Origin: Chalara sp. BL73
Taxonomy: Eukaryota; Ascomycota; Leotiomycetes; Helotiales
Assembly (NCBI GenBank): GCA_918026815.1
Contig: CAKJVC010000006.1
Coordinates: forward strand, 434,001-498,000
Direction of reading: 5' to 3'
DNA length: 64,000 nucleotides
The translations under genes were made by a program, and so were the position numbers. The notes beneath the pieces are model-generated. The model saw nothing but the letters and a program-made list of their open reading frames with translations. It was not told the DNA's origin and ran no database searches. Every line of letters begins with the position of its first letter. Position 1 is the stretch's first letter. Below are positions 47,472 through 60,108 of the stretch, in pieces.

Positions 47472-50020
47472 ATGTCTTTGGAACAGGCTCCAGTGGGCGT
47501 CAAATCTGTAGATGAGCCACAGGATAGCCTGTCGAACCTGACCGGAAAGGATGGGCTGGACAACGAGCACAAGAAAGCAGCTGCGGTGGAGCCTGGCACT
47601 ATGGACGCGAAGGACGCCAACCATCACTCTGCCGGTGCTGTAGAAGGCAATCAACACAATGGCGGCGGCTCACAATCAGATTTGATAGACCTAAGCAACC
47701 AGATTTCAACACCGAGTAAAGAGGCGGCACAGGCACAAAGTGAAAATGATGGGGGTTTAGAACTACTTGTTCATGACCCTCTAGCATCCTCAACTGCTAC
47801 GTTGAGGCCAGGACACACTGAATCTACAGACTCGCCGCAACTTCTATCCCCTGCAGACCAAATTTATCGCGACCCTACTCCAAAAACGCCTATACCCTCA
47901 CAGCCACCTTCGCGATCAACATCCAAAGCCGCAGCTATTCCAATATTTTCACATAGGAGGGATATTTCTTTAGGAAGGTCTCCCACCAGGTCGGATGCTG
48001 GGTTTGACGAGAGAAATTCGGCAAGCGAAGATGAGCGGGAGTCACTGCCTCGAACAGAAATACAAACCATAATGGACCAGTTTAGCGAGGAAGGGCAAGG
48101 TCCAGATCATGAAGAAGTTATGTCACCGAGACTTGAGATTGCTGGACCGCTACTTGGTAGTCCTATGCAGCATCCTCCAAGAAAGTCAAGCTTGGAGCCT
48201 CTCTCTTCTACTGCAGGGAGCTTTCATGGTATTCAAGATCTACGATTAACGGGCGGACCTCTCCCAAGTCCCCTTACTCTCGACCAATCTGATGTAGGCC
48301 CTGCCGTTCCACCAAAACCAGGCTCCATACGAAGCTTTGGTACAACACGGACAACGGATGAGCGGTCCTCAGAAAACCCATTATCTCCTCCTCTACATAG
48401 ACCTCCACCCCCAGAGCCAGAACCAGAACCTGATCTTCCTTTCGACTTCCATCGATTTCTGGAGCAATTGAGACATAGGACTGCTGACCCCGTGGCAAAA
48501 TTCTTGCGATCTTTTTTACAGGAGTTTGGCAAAAAGCAATGGATGGTACATGAGCAAGTGAAGATCATAAGTGACTTTCTAGCCTTTATTACCAATAAAA
48601 TGGCTCAATGTGAGATTTGGCGTGAGGTCTCGGACGCAGAGTTCGATAATGCCCGTGAAGGTATGGAAAAGCTTGTCATGAATCGCTTGTACACCCAAAC
48701 ATTCTCTCCTGCAATACCCCCACCGCAACCTATACCTGGGTCCCGACCAAAACGAAGGGGGGGAGAGCGGCCTATGGGTCCTGGCAGAAGAGGACAGCAT
48801 CAGGAAGATGTTGAGCGTGATGACATATTGGCTCAAAAGGTTAGTATATATGGATGGGTCAAAGAATCGCATTTAGACATTCCGCCGGTCGGGGATAGCG
48901 GGCGGAAATTTCTAATGCTAGCACAGCAAGGTGAGAAGTATCACACACAAGCATCTTGCCAAACCTCGCTAACTTTGCAAGAACTCATTAAAATCAAAAC
49001 ATATAGAGCCCCTCGTGATAAGATTATATGCGTGCTCAACTGCTGCAAGGTGATCTTCGGTAAGTTCAGCGCCACTGCCATGAGTTAAATAAGCTAAAAT
49101 GCAAAGGTCTTCTCAAGCATTCAAAGTCAGACTCCTCCGCGGATTCATTCATGCCTCTGTTGATATATGTTGTTCTACAAGCAAATCCAGAACACCTGGT
49201 GTCGAATGTGCAGTACATTCTGAGATTTAGAAATCAAGAGAAGCTAGGTGGAGAAGCCGGCTACTATCTTTCGTCATTGGTAAGCGAAGCAATTCACTTT
49301 ATAGATTAGCCTGCTAAAACCCAGAAGCTCGGCGCAGTTCAGTTTATTGAGAACCTGGACCGAACTAGTTTAACAATATCCGACGAGGATTTTGAACATA
49401 ACGTTGAAGCCGCAGTCTCCGCTATTGCCGAAAAGCATCAAGCTGAGACTACTCAGGCACCACCACCAATACATTTATCTGAAAAGTCTGCTCCCAGTCG
49501 TCCTGAGGTAACAGCACACCATTCTCAAGACGGAGAATCATATGCACCTCGGAAGTCCACATCTTCTGCTGAGTATACAAGTGAAGACAACATGGATGAG
49601 AAAAATCCGATGACTGGGTTACTCAAGACAATCCAGCGACCATTGTCATCCATTGGCCGGATATTTACCGAAGATCATGCCAGTGGCTCATCTCAAGGTG
49701 GCCCTGCCAGGACTCCGTTGTCAGGTAATACCCCTCGAATGACTCCATCGCCTCGGGTGAGTACCGATCAAGCACGAAGTCCAGATCGCCATGAGAGCAA
49801 CGCTCGCGCTAGACTGACGGCTGAAGATTCAGCCGCTCGGCAGGCAAGTGCGGAAGCTGCAGAAGCTCACCGTATACAACGAGCAGAGCATGCAAATGTA
49901 GTTGAAACGCTTGCAGGAATGTTTCCTGATTTGGATAGAGACATCATCAGTGATGTGGTCACTCAAAAGGAAGGTAGAGTCGGACTTGCAGTGGATGCAT
50001 GTCTAGCACTCAGTCAATAG
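47472..50020 (+). CDS. VPS9: Rab5-family GEF VPS9 (VPS9 and CUE domains)
   Basis: Four exons (47472-48930, 48982-49059, 49107-49279, 49325-50020) give 801 aa. After a long disordered, Pro/Ser-rich N-terminus (about 1-310) come the helical bundle FDFHRFLEQLRHRTADPVAKF and the VPS9 domain with IKTYRAPRDKIICVLNCC, the catalytic Asp in SADSFMPLLIYVVLQANP and GGEAGYYLSSL. A C-terminal CUE domain (about 755-800: VETLAGMFPDLDRDIISDVV) binds ubiquitin. VPS9 activates the Rab5 GTPase Vps21 on endosomes in vacuolar sorting. The first intron (48931-48981) is 51 bp, a multiple of three, and has no stop; retention would insert 17 residues inside the VPS9 domain. Confidence 0.95.
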
Positions 50021-50556
50021 GAGAGCTAGATGGGTGATTGTGATGGATGCATCTCGTCATTGGTTAAGATTGACTAGCAGGCGTTAAGCATATCGGGTTG
50101 AGCGTAGCATAGGTGTTTGATATCCAGAGCTGCTAGCTCCACACTTGGAAGAAGCATAGAGACTTATTCCGCATATATAGCGATAGTTCGATATAACCTT
50201 AATAATAAGTGATGTCTATGAGATGCCCCGTGACTCTATCAACGTAGCGCGCCTTGTGCTGAACGAAGAATATTGTCGTATTATTCATCGAACTAAATGA
50301 TATATTGTAATAAATAGCAAATGAGGACTAATTTTCCCCTTTAATTATATACACGCCATATGAATCAGCCTCGCCTCAATGCTGTAGTCAATAGTAACTT
50401 TATACAGATTCAGTATTGACCAATAAGGTTCCAGCGGCACTTTTCCGGGTCGGGACTACGTTAAACAAAAAATAATTGGAATGTGAACTCGTAAAATGAA
50501 GTCTTAGCAATTGGACGTTACTATTCATCTTGCACCTCGTGCAAATATAGATAGCC

Positions 50557-53036
50557 ATGGCTAAAAAGAAAAACAAGAGTGCGCCAACCGAGGACGTGCT
50601 CGAGTCTTCATTCACCTCGAGTATTCCACCTGCAGCGTCTTCAAAACCAAAAGTCAAGACGCCACAACCACAGCCCTCGACCTCTGCCCTCATCATATGT
50701 CGCAATAAGTAAGTGCTCGAGCTGGATGGCTCGACACAGCACTCAAACATGCCGGGCACATCCAATGGTCGTCTGGCGCAAAATTTGGACTCAATGACGC
50801 AGAGTCTGTCCAATATATTTTCTGCCAGGCGCATTGCGCGTATTTAGAGAAATAAGGTTGCTAACACTTTTGCAGGCACTGGCGATATATCTCTTCATTC
50901 CACGGGCCATGGCTACAGCTACCTCCGGAAGTTCTCGAAAGTCTCGCGAACAACAACTACAATCTCCCCCGCCCTCGACCAATAGATCCAGCCGTCTTCT
51001 TCGATTTGCTCAAGGTCAGACAATTGGTGGACGAGGCTACCAATCTGTCTGTACGCGCTGCGAGTGGCATAACGTCTTCGTCCCTTAACAACTCCTCAAA
51101 TGCTGGCAATGGGATGTTAGGCAATGCTGGAGCTGCGTTAGGGTTAGGTGGAGGAGGGGGTGGGAATGCGAAATTAAGCCCGGAGCGCAAACACAGGATG
51201 CGGGAACAGGCTACGCAGAAGCTTTCAAAGGCATATCACTTGGATGAGATTGCGTGTAGTGTTGCAACTATGCAGTCTGCCTCGACATTAGAGGATGTTG
51301 CGCAGCTTGTTTTGAAGAGGAATCCGAGCGACCCCGAAGCGAAATATGTGCATTTCTTTCATGAGAAGATACCCTCACGTCAACTCGCAGAATGTACGAG
51401 TCTGGATCCACTGGATGAGATCATTGCGGTTAGGCCATACGAGGGAGAGATCTTGAGGACGCGTGCGGTTACAAAGATATTCAAGGACGACTGGGCAGGC
51501 GCCGTACAAGATCTTACAATGGCGCTGCAGGTTGCGAGATACTACCAAAGCAAACACAGGGAAGGCCGGCAGCAAATCCAACTTGCAAGTGAAGCAGCTG
51601 CTGAAGCTCAGCGCAGACAAAACAACAGATGGAAAGAAGAGACAAAGCTGGATGAAGAAGATCACCCCAGTAGTCTTGAGACACAGCTTCTTTTCCACCG
51701 CGCTGGCGTTTACTTGACAATAGCATGCCAGCATGTTAATGATGCTCTTCTACCCAAGGTTGCTCAAAATGGGGTCAATGGCAGAAGGACTGAAATTGGA
51801 GCACACAATGGAGAGGCAGATTGGGCAGAGAATTCACCAGAATTGACCAGTGCTGAGAAGGAAGCACGACGAAAACGATTGGAGGCTAGGAAGATTGTCA
51901 AGACCAATGCCAAGAGAGCCTTAAGAGATTATTTATCCTATTTATCCCAATTCGATTACACACCAGGACTTTCATCGGAGGTAACTGCTGAATTCTTACA
52001 CAAGGTCAACGCGGCCACCAATGGCCTTTCTTCGGGACAGCAAAAACTGACCAAAGTCCTCGATTTGGGGAGCAATTCTTCATTATCGACTGGGGCACTA
52101 TCCGATGCCCTCGTCCAGCGCAATGGTAATCAGTCGACCCGCAGCATATCATCATCTAGCACGCCGCGTTCCTCCTCGCTTCCCAGCCTCCCCTCGCCAA
52201 TCGTCCACCAAATATCCGCCCTATTCTCCGCCACCCCCCCCTCAGACCTCCCGCCATACCCTGATACACAAACATACCTAGCCACAAAGCAACAAATCCT
52301 CTCCCAAACACCCCAAAGCTCCCTCTTAGGAGACTATAACGAAGCTCTGACCTACCATCCCCTCCTCACCGATGCGCTCCACTCACTCCTACTCTGCCAT
52401 TGCCTCGTGCAAACCTCGAAAGCTGAGCTGTTGCGACACGCGCACATGGTTGCCCGTCTAGCACGTGTCTGTGACGGCTACCCGATTTTCCAAGCCGCAC
52501 GGTCCCCCTCGCGCGCCGACTGGATCGAAGTCGTTCGCCGCGGCGAGAACTGGATCGGGCTCTCACAGACATGGGAGGTGCTCTGCGCGCCTGCGCCTCT
52601 GCCAGGGCAAGCACCCGGAAACATGCAGAAGGAGAGCGAAGGGGAGAGAAAAGAGCGCCTGAAGCAGCAGGCTATCATGGAGGCGCTCGAGGATGATAGG
52701 GTCCATGATGAGGCGAGCTTTCATGCGGCGGTTGCGGCGAGGCAGAGGAGGCAGATGGAGGATGAGGGGTTGGTCAATGGGAAGGGGGCCGCGAAGAGGT
52801 GGGCGCAGGATGACGGGAAGGAGTACCCTATTAGCACTGAGCGCGCTGCTGCTATTGTGCGTTGGGTGCGAGAGGCGCCGCTTGGTGGTGAAGGCGGAGG
52901 CGCGAAGAAGAAGAAGAAAAGCGCCAAGTCATCCAAGCGCCCGGCAGCGAACGGAAACGGTGTTGAAGAGTCGATGGCCCATTTAACAACGGAAGATACC
53001 GAAGAGTTCGAGAGGGTCGAAGAGGAAGTTGAGTAG
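50557..53036 (+). CDS. Conserved filamentous-ascomycete protein, TPR-like, function unknown
   Basis: Two exons (50557-50708, 50876-53036) give 770 aa. The strongest block spans the intron: SALIICRNKHWRYISSFHGP, PPEVLESLANNNYN and RPIDPAVFFDLLKVRQLVDE. Residues near 110-330 look helical with TPR-like pairs (VTKIFKDDWAGAVQDLTMAL) and a charged coiled part. Low-complexity Ser and Lys tracts lie at about 460-510 and at the acidic C-terminus (KKKKKSAKSSKR). The upstream intron is longer than average (167 bp) with a gctaac branch site. I recognise this as widely kept in Pezizomycotina but cannot name a function. It lies downstream of VPS9 on the same strand. Confidence 0.8.
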
Positions 53037-53612
53037 ATCTTCACGGGACACACCGATTACATGAGAAAAGACGCTAAAGTATATATCCGACGCTCGCTAT
53101 CTTCTCGGTTTGAGAGATGAACTGGGTTTCAGGTGTAATCTACGTTTGGATATCACAGCTGGCGATAGTATAGCTAGTTTCACAGTGAATAGAGACGTGC
53201 GACGCGAGCACGGTTTTTGCCGTGAGGCAATTTTCGGGCAAGATCTTCATGGCCATTTCTCATATTCTACATAAGGTATCTTGGATCATGGAACAAATGT
53301 GCTGGATATATCATCGCTACCCAGATATGGCAAAATCATATCACGCTCGTCCGTGTGCCGGCCCCTAATGCTTCCTCGCCTAAACGATGCATTGATTCCA
53401 TATGTCCCACTCCTGCTCCAGCTGCGCCTCCTCTAGTTCTTCCCCAGAGTTCTGCTCTGAAAAATGGTCCGCAACTAGCGTTGCTGCCGTGCCTATCTAA
53501 CTTCGATAAGGCTAGCCACGGCCTCGAAGTCCAGTGACTTGCTTTGAGGGGTATATCCATCATAAAGAGGGACCAAGCCCCTCGGTCAATTCTTCCTCAA
53601 GATCAACCCATT
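53037..53612. other. Convergent intergenic region
   Basis: About 580 bp between the 3' ends of the conserved protein and the minus-strand regulator. No gene or repeat recognised. Confidence 0.45.
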
Positions 53613-56235
53613 TCAAGATATTCCATTTGAAACGAATTTGATAGGAGCATCATACAATTGTTGTGTGTTTAGTGTCATAAAGTTGTCAATCTCTGTCAAC
53701 CCGTCCGTCTCCAGACTTTGCATCAACTCTACCTGTTGCTGCTGGCTAAGGCTTCCATGTCGCATCTCCGTATCAAAGCCGTTATTTGAGAACACGTGGG
53801 GCCCAAATGAAAAAGCGCCAGACTGCATAAAGTAGGACGTATCTGTCTCTGGCATCACAGGCTGATTGTTCGGGGCCGGGATCGTAAATTGTGCCTCAGA
53901 TGTCCCAATTGCGTTGGGATTCCAGGCATTTGGAAGTGCTTGAGTAGGTTGTGTAAAATCGGGTGGGAAATAGCTAAATCGTCGATCGGTCTGGATGCTT
54001 GCTGGGTTCATGAATATCGAGTTGGAGCGGAAGCCTGAGTGCGGTGCTTGGAGGTTGTTGCTATAGTCAAAAGTCGGTATCTGTTCCGGCATTTGGTCAA
54101 AAACATAGCCAAATTGTGGAGGTGGCGATGAGTGGAATGCTTTCTGTGACGGTTGTGCAAGAGAACCTGTAGTAGCGCTGGAATGCTCCGACGCAGACGG
54201 AGAATTCGTATCAGTCAGAGAGGGTGGTGAGGTGGCAGCTAGAGATGATGCTGGATGCGAGCTTTCATTCGTGTCGTAGCTCCGCAAGCAAGCCTTCGAA
54301 AGCTTGGAGTAAAGATGGGTCGCAGCCGCAGTGCCGGGCCAGCGCTCCCGGCATTTAGCTATCACGTCCAGTGCAATATTGATGTGTTCTTCAAGCTCTT
54401 CCTTGCTATGCAAGGATCGGACCTCGGAATAAGATATAGTCCAGAGGATTGTATTCACTGCCATGAAAAGCGCTAGCAGGAATATCCAAGTGATGTCCAT
54501 AACCCCACTTTCCAGCTCTTTTGCTTGCATCTTGATATTAAAAGCTGCTGCATCATAACACATGATTGCCGACCGGACCGACGGCGTTGGAACCTGTGGG
54601 GAAGGCCTGAACAAGAACACTATCATGGTATTATATCTGCCAATGAACCTACACAGTCTTTAGCGTCATTTTAGAAATTAGTTGGACAACTACATACCAT
54701 TGTTTGCTCCAACTAGGCTGCTCAGGACATGCATCTACCCAGTCTTTCAGCTTTTGTTCCATTTGTGCATACCACGGATGTTCTTCATTCTTCGGCTCGC
54801 TCCTCTTCTTCTGATACAGCACTCTTCTGATTTCGGCTTGTAGTAAGCGCATTCGGAAAAAGTGAACGGCCACGGCTTTCTTCTCTGACACTGGTCCAGG
54901 TAAGATGCCATCAGCTGTGATATACATGTCCTCTTTTGCTTCAAAGAATCCTACATCAACATGATCTTGTCCATGGGCAAACGCGTTTGGTCTGCCCATG
55001 GAATGTGCGAGGCCAAATTCCATAGAGAGAACAATCCAGGAGAGGCGTCGTCTCATGTCGAGTTGTAATGGATTGACCATGCCCAAAGAAACTCCTTGGA
55101 CGATCGTTTTCTCCTCTGTCAGGCCGAGTTGTTGACAAAGTCTAGTAGCAAGTCCTACGATATAATATATAGCCGTTCGTGTAGGAGTTAGTAACGAATA
55201 TTGAGCTATTAGAACCAAGCACTGGATTGTTTTAATATCTTTAGGACGTATCACGGCTTCTATATATTGCATCGCAGCTAGATAATAGCTATCTGCTAGT
55301 CCAGCATACTGTGTATCTAGCTTCTGCATGCTGATAGCAAGAACCATTCGAAGAACGAAATTTTTATAAGGATCAGTGTCACCGTCATACACCTCCTGGA
55401 GCTCTTTTGCAAATGTAGGTTCATGCAGAGTAGGGAGGAAATACTGCGCTGAGGAGCGGTCAGCTAGAACACAGGGTTAGAATCGCGTGGCACATCTTCC
55501 GAGTTGAAGGTGCCATAAAAACAGGAACCAACCTTTTTGATTATACACTTCTACTAGCTTATCCGTGACCAGTCTACTTGGTAAGGTTGGTGCAGGAACG
55601 GCACTGATCATCGGGTATGATTTCTTCCTATTTGTCGATTCGGGAGGCGAAACTATAGGTGTTCGTCGTTGTCGAACCTCGGGTACCAGCTCTCTTATGC
55701 TCCTGGAATCTGTATATTTCTTTGCTTCTTCCATAACCAGCCTTGTCATTGCTATGCCACTCGAAGGCCCCAGGAATCTAGGGGTCTCGTCGTCTTCGTT
55801 GAGACGAACTAATCCTCCCGGCCGCACAATATCCTCTGTGTTGAGCGGAAGCGCCTCATCTTCAGTGTATTGACTAAGCTCAGCTTCCAATGCCCGTACC
55901 TTGTCCTGCAATCGTATGACATAAGTTCGCGATATCCTTCGTCCTTTTGCCGTGTCAAAATATTCGCATTGGGCACCTGCCCTTTCGCACGGCAAACATC
56001 GCGGCAAGTTAGGATCGCATCTTGTTTTCCGCTATTCTCATTGTCAGTCTCCAAAGTATTGAACCAAGATAAGCGCACTACCAACCTGGCGACACCGACA
56101 ACATGCAGTCAAAGTATGCGCGATTCGAGGAGAATGGTCATCGCTTTCATGACTGCTTTCCCTCCGGAATGATTTTGCTTCCCGTGCTTGATTGACAGAG
56201 CTTTGGGCTTGCCGGAACAGCTCCGCGGCGTCCAT
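53613..56235 (-). CDS. Zn2Cys6 transcription factor with fungal-specific TF domain (A)
   Basis: Four exons (56235-56086, 56031-55533, 55463-54698, 54648-53613) give 816 aa. The Zn2Cys6 cluster straddles intron 1: ACCRCRQRKTRCDPNLPRC followed by LPCERAGAQC, with full C-x2-C-x6-C spacing; a linker and short coiled coil follow (IRLQDKVRALEAELSQY). The middle homology region contains YYIVGLATRLCQQLGL and MRRRLSWIVLSMEFGLAHSMGRP, the Fungal_trans signature. A hydrophobic stretch (DITWIFLLALFMAVNTILW, about residue 525) and a Gln/Asn/Pro-rich tail follow, resembling an activation region. The target pathway is not apparent. It is divergent to a second Zn2Cys6 gene. Confidence 0.9.
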
Positions 56236-56838
56236 CGGATTCTTTGCACCTCAACTGAGCTCAGATTTTGTGATCGGTATAAAGATCGCCTTCGTCGAGT
56301 TCACCATCGTCGGGACAAAGTCCCACGTATATCTCTCTGCTTAGATCCAATGTCAGACATATATCACGGCCTTAGATAGAGGGATCCGCCGCGTATATGG
56401 TGCTGTAAATTGCGCAGGACGACATGCAGCAGGAAGAGAGAATCAATCGCATTTACAGGATCCCGCGAGAGGGCTATCGAATGTTGGCTTAGACTCGCGG
56501 CCGAACCTGGGGAGATGTCGTAGTCCTGTTAGTGTTGTACAGAGGATGAAGGAGGATACAGGTGAAGCAAGCCCCGCACGGCCCATCAGTAGAAGAGATG
56601 CCAAGGGCGACTTTAGAAAGGCAAAGTTTGATTTGATTAAGGATTCTGCTCTTTTTGTTTTTCATCACAAGAAAGGAAGCCTTGAAGGAAGACGAGTGGA
56701 AGGCCTCTACAAATTTCCACTAACGACGCCGCCTCAGTTAGGCGTGGTTGGTGTGTGTGTAGAAGTGCGGCTACCCAGAGGCTCTAGGCATACTACAGTA
56801 AGTAGTACATAACAGTACATATCTGACCACCAAACTAC

Positions 56839-56878
56839 GGGGATTAGGGGGGGAGGAGGGGAGGAGGAGGAGAGGGGG
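56839..56878 (+). repeat. G-run tract with quadruplex-forming pattern
   Basis: Runs of four, seven, four and five G are separated by short purine spacers, the last spacer about twelve bases. The pattern permits an intrastrand G-quadruplex or a purine triplex. It is about 600 bp upstream of the start codon of the minus-strand regulator and 1 kb from the other. Confidence 0.6.
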
Positions 56879-57027
56879 CCAAACGGAACAAAATGATGGA
56901 TGAAAAGGTGGTGGTGGTGATAGGATAGGATGATAGGTACTTGCTACACATCATGTGGACCGTATTCGCATTACTTACTCCCTTGTTCATCCCATCACCA
57001 TATCAATTGTGCGGTTTAGTACAGTAG

Positions 57028-57064
<37 letters not shown>
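57028..57064 (+). repeat. (TCA)12 microsatellite
   Basis: Twelve perfect TCA units plus one base, in the shared upstream region of the two regulator genes. Likely length-polymorphic between strains. Confidence 0.95.
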
Positions 57065-57888
57065 TTGTAGTTAGCTGAATCATCTGCGCTGTCATTCCCC
57101 GGATTCACCACCACTATCACCACACCAACATTACCCTCAATCATCATTTTATTTTTTGCTTTTTGTTTTTTGTTTTTGGCCGAAGCTCAACAACAATTCT
57201 CATTGCTACGGCCCAAAAGGAGAACAAGAAATTACTATAAAATAAAATAAAAAAAGGGAATTAAAATCCATCAAGAAAGAAAGGACAACTATCACCAACC
57301 CAAGGATTTCGTGGATCAAGATTCGAGCTGAAGGACTCGAATCCCCCGACCCCGACCCGACCACCTCTGTAGCGACAACGACCGCTTCACTGGCTACCAG
57401 AATCCTAGAGCATCCTCATAACTCATAACCGTCGGCGTCTGTTTGATCATCCCCTTGAACACTCACATTGGATAAACCCTTCGGAAACATGCGCCGCTGA
57501 ACATCCCAGCCCCTCGCGTTGCATCCTTAAGAGCCTTCCGTGCCGTTGCTTCATGGGTTGTCAATGCCGCTGCAGCTAAAGGATTTTGTTCTTCAATGCC
57601 GACTATAGTCGGTCAAGCCACCCACCACTGAGATCTTTCCTGTTGTACATCTGGAATCACGGGGTGTGATCACGTTCCCAGTCTTTCATGGTTTTGAAGG
57701 TAAGCTTTCGTCTAGAGGGCTTTGTTTCGAGTTTTTAAACTTCTACACATATGTGTCATCAAGAACGACAACGGATCTGTATTTGGGAACCCGACTGACA
57801 CGAGATGCACATGACAGCACCTTCACAGATAATATGAGATTTCAGAACCTCGATAGGTAGATCAGGTAACTCTATCGCAGTCGCAAAC

Positions 57889-60108
57889 ATGCGTCGGTCA
57901 GGCCCGAGCGCCGCGGATACTCCACTGTTGAGAGTCTCGAGACCCGTATCCGCTTGCTCAAGATGTGAGTTGGCAGCCCCATTCGTAGACGCTCTTCTAA
58001 TTATTTTAAAGGTCGAGCTGCCAAAATAAAGGTACGTTTCTTACACCTTCTGTTAGACAGCCTCATACTAATGGCGTTAAGTGTGACGGCAAATTACCTG
58101 CATGTACGGCCTGTGAAAAGTCGGGTCGAGCAGGAGAATGTTCGAGCGCTAACGATCAGTTTGCCAAAGGAAAGGAGAGAAGGTCAGGACGCACCAAAAG
58201 ATGTCTACTCTTATACTAATCTGGGTAGTTATGTTGCTTCCCTCGAGTCCCGCATCGAGAAACTGGAAAAGAAAATTTCCTATGCTAGGTCTCGCAAAGC
58301 ATCAGTAGCGATGCATGATGTTTACGAACCATCTGAACCACCGGACCGAAAGGACTCTCTTGCTACCATTCGGGCTGCCATACACGGCAAAGCAGCTAGG
58401 CGGCGGGAAGCAGCAGACGTCAATGAGCTAGTCTCGGACTTCGGTTTTCTGTTAGTATACCCAGATGGAAATATACGTCTGTTGACAACTTCATAGTTCT
58501 GTTAATGCAACTACCCGAGATTTTGAGACAACTACAAGTAACATGACATTTGCTCGGCTTATTCTTGCTGCCTCAAATAATGATATCATACCAAAATCAA
58601 AGCAATTCCAGCTTCCACCAAGATCGGTAGCGTTAGCACTTATTCAATATTACCTCGACAATATTTTTACTCTCTATCCTGTATTTTCTGAGACAGCATT
58701 ATTCAATGCACTTGATGCAGTCTACCAGGTGAATGGTCGGGCTATCACAGAATTTGAGTACTGGCTTTTATATATGGTCTTCGCCATCGCCTCGACTGGA
58801 CAATCCCGGAGTAATCGAGATGCATGCTATCTCGAGGGACTCTCTTGGGTCGGTCGGGCCCTTCAATATGCCGACAAAGTTCTAGTACCAGGATATGTGT
58901 CTCAGATTCAAGCGCTCGTCTTACTTGTACAATATTCAATGCTAGATCCGGCTCATTTTGACAGTTGGCAATTGATCGGCTTTGCCTGTCGAGCTATCGT
59001 CGATTTAGGATTTCATCAAGACCCCCCGAAGGAGCAACAATCAGATAAAGCAACTACGGAGATGCGGCGGAAACTCTTCTACTGTGTATATTCTCTGGAC
59101 AGGTGAGTATTGTGTTAATGGATGATCTAGCAAATAGTAACGTATATCAGATCAATCAGCATGGTTCACGCCAGGTCATTCTCATTCACAGATGACTCTA
59201 CAAGCGTCGCATATCCTTCAGCATCCATCAACGTAGGTCAAGAAGCTACAGGAAGCCCTATTGGCGGGCCGCATTCCTTAGACACCGCGTTGTTATTTTT
59301 CCAGCTACGAAACGCGCAATCGAGCTGGTATCAGGAGTTGTTCCAATCAAGTCGGGATCCCTTGCAGAATCCATCAAAATATATCTGGCAAGTTTGTCAG
59401 GATATGCATGAGTGGTCCGAGTCGCTCCCTGCCTCACTGCCGCTCATCTTCAAGGACTATTTCGACCTGGAGCTTCTTTACAGTTATATATATTGTCTCG
59501 CCCCATCTTGTCGCGTTCAGTCCGTGTCTGATTACGGAAAGACCCTCATTTTCGAGTACAGTCTTGCATATATGCAGAAGATCTTCCCTATCAGTAAGGA
59601 TCCTATAAATAAGGCATTCTACACGTATCATGACGCATTACGAGTCTACTTTGTGGGTAGCCAATTTCTAGCGGTTCTTACAGAGAACCAAGACCAGCTT
59701 CTGGATGGTCCAGTACCATATCTGCCAGTGGCTGCGGGATCCCCGCCACCACCACCACTGCCAGCTAGAACCGGGATTGATAATATAGATAGAAGCATTA
59801 ATTGCATTACACATATCACTGAAACGCTGAAGACATTGGGCCATCGTTGGGAAGATTCCCAAGCCCTTCAATCAAGCTTCGAGTCACAGGCTGCTTCTTT
59901 AACGGTGGGCCTGCATCGTAGGAAACAACTTAGACCCAGCCAAGTTTCAGGTACTAGCCATAGCGTCCCAAATTATGTGCCGCAGGGTATATATAATAAC
60001 TTGGGCAATCTCATTCCCAATGAGTGGCCGAATATGCAGGCAAACTCGATGTTTCCAAGTGTCAACGATCTACAGAGGGGCATTGGAAGACCAACCAAAG
60101 GCTTATAA
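57889..60108 (+). CDS. Zn2Cys6 transcription factor with fungal-specific TF domain (B)
   Basis: Six exons (57889-57964, 58012-58031, 58082-58182, 58229-58450, 58497-59102, 59151-60108) give 660 aa. The Zn2Cys6 cluster is assembled from three exons, one of only 20 nt: ACSRCRAAKIKCDGKLPAC then TACEKSGRAGEC. A coiled linker follows (VASLESRIEKLEKKIS). The fungal-specific domain has FACRAIVDLGFHQDP and the junction YSLDRSISMVHARSFSF, close to the family consensus LDRSISMALGRP. The C-terminus includes a short Pro tract (GSPPPPPLPARTG) and ends in QRGIGRPTKGL. Frame is intact through all junctions. Regulated pathway unknown; the divergent partner gene is a different subfamily by sequence. Confidence 0.9.

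Larger units (their letters stand above)
56236..57888. promoter_or_regulatory. Long shared upstream region of two divergent Zn2Cys6 genes
   Basis: The 1.65 kb between the two ATGs holds no credible gene. It has a G-run tract (56839-56878), a (TCA)12 tract (57028-57064), pyrimidine/purine runs near 57150-57260 and a short upstream open frame at 57666-57860 that may be a uORF of the plus-strand gene. No specific factor site is assigned. Confidence 0.5.

Noticed and set aside
57300..57360. Sequence resembling a tRNA T-arm (gattcgagc, ctcgaatcccc)
   Set aside because: No A-box, acceptor-stem pairing or correct spacing could be found; treated as chance.
53613..60108. Regulator pair as part of a secondary-metabolite cluster
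   Set aside because: No polyketide synthase, NRPS, terpene cyclase, P450 or transporter lies beside it in this window.
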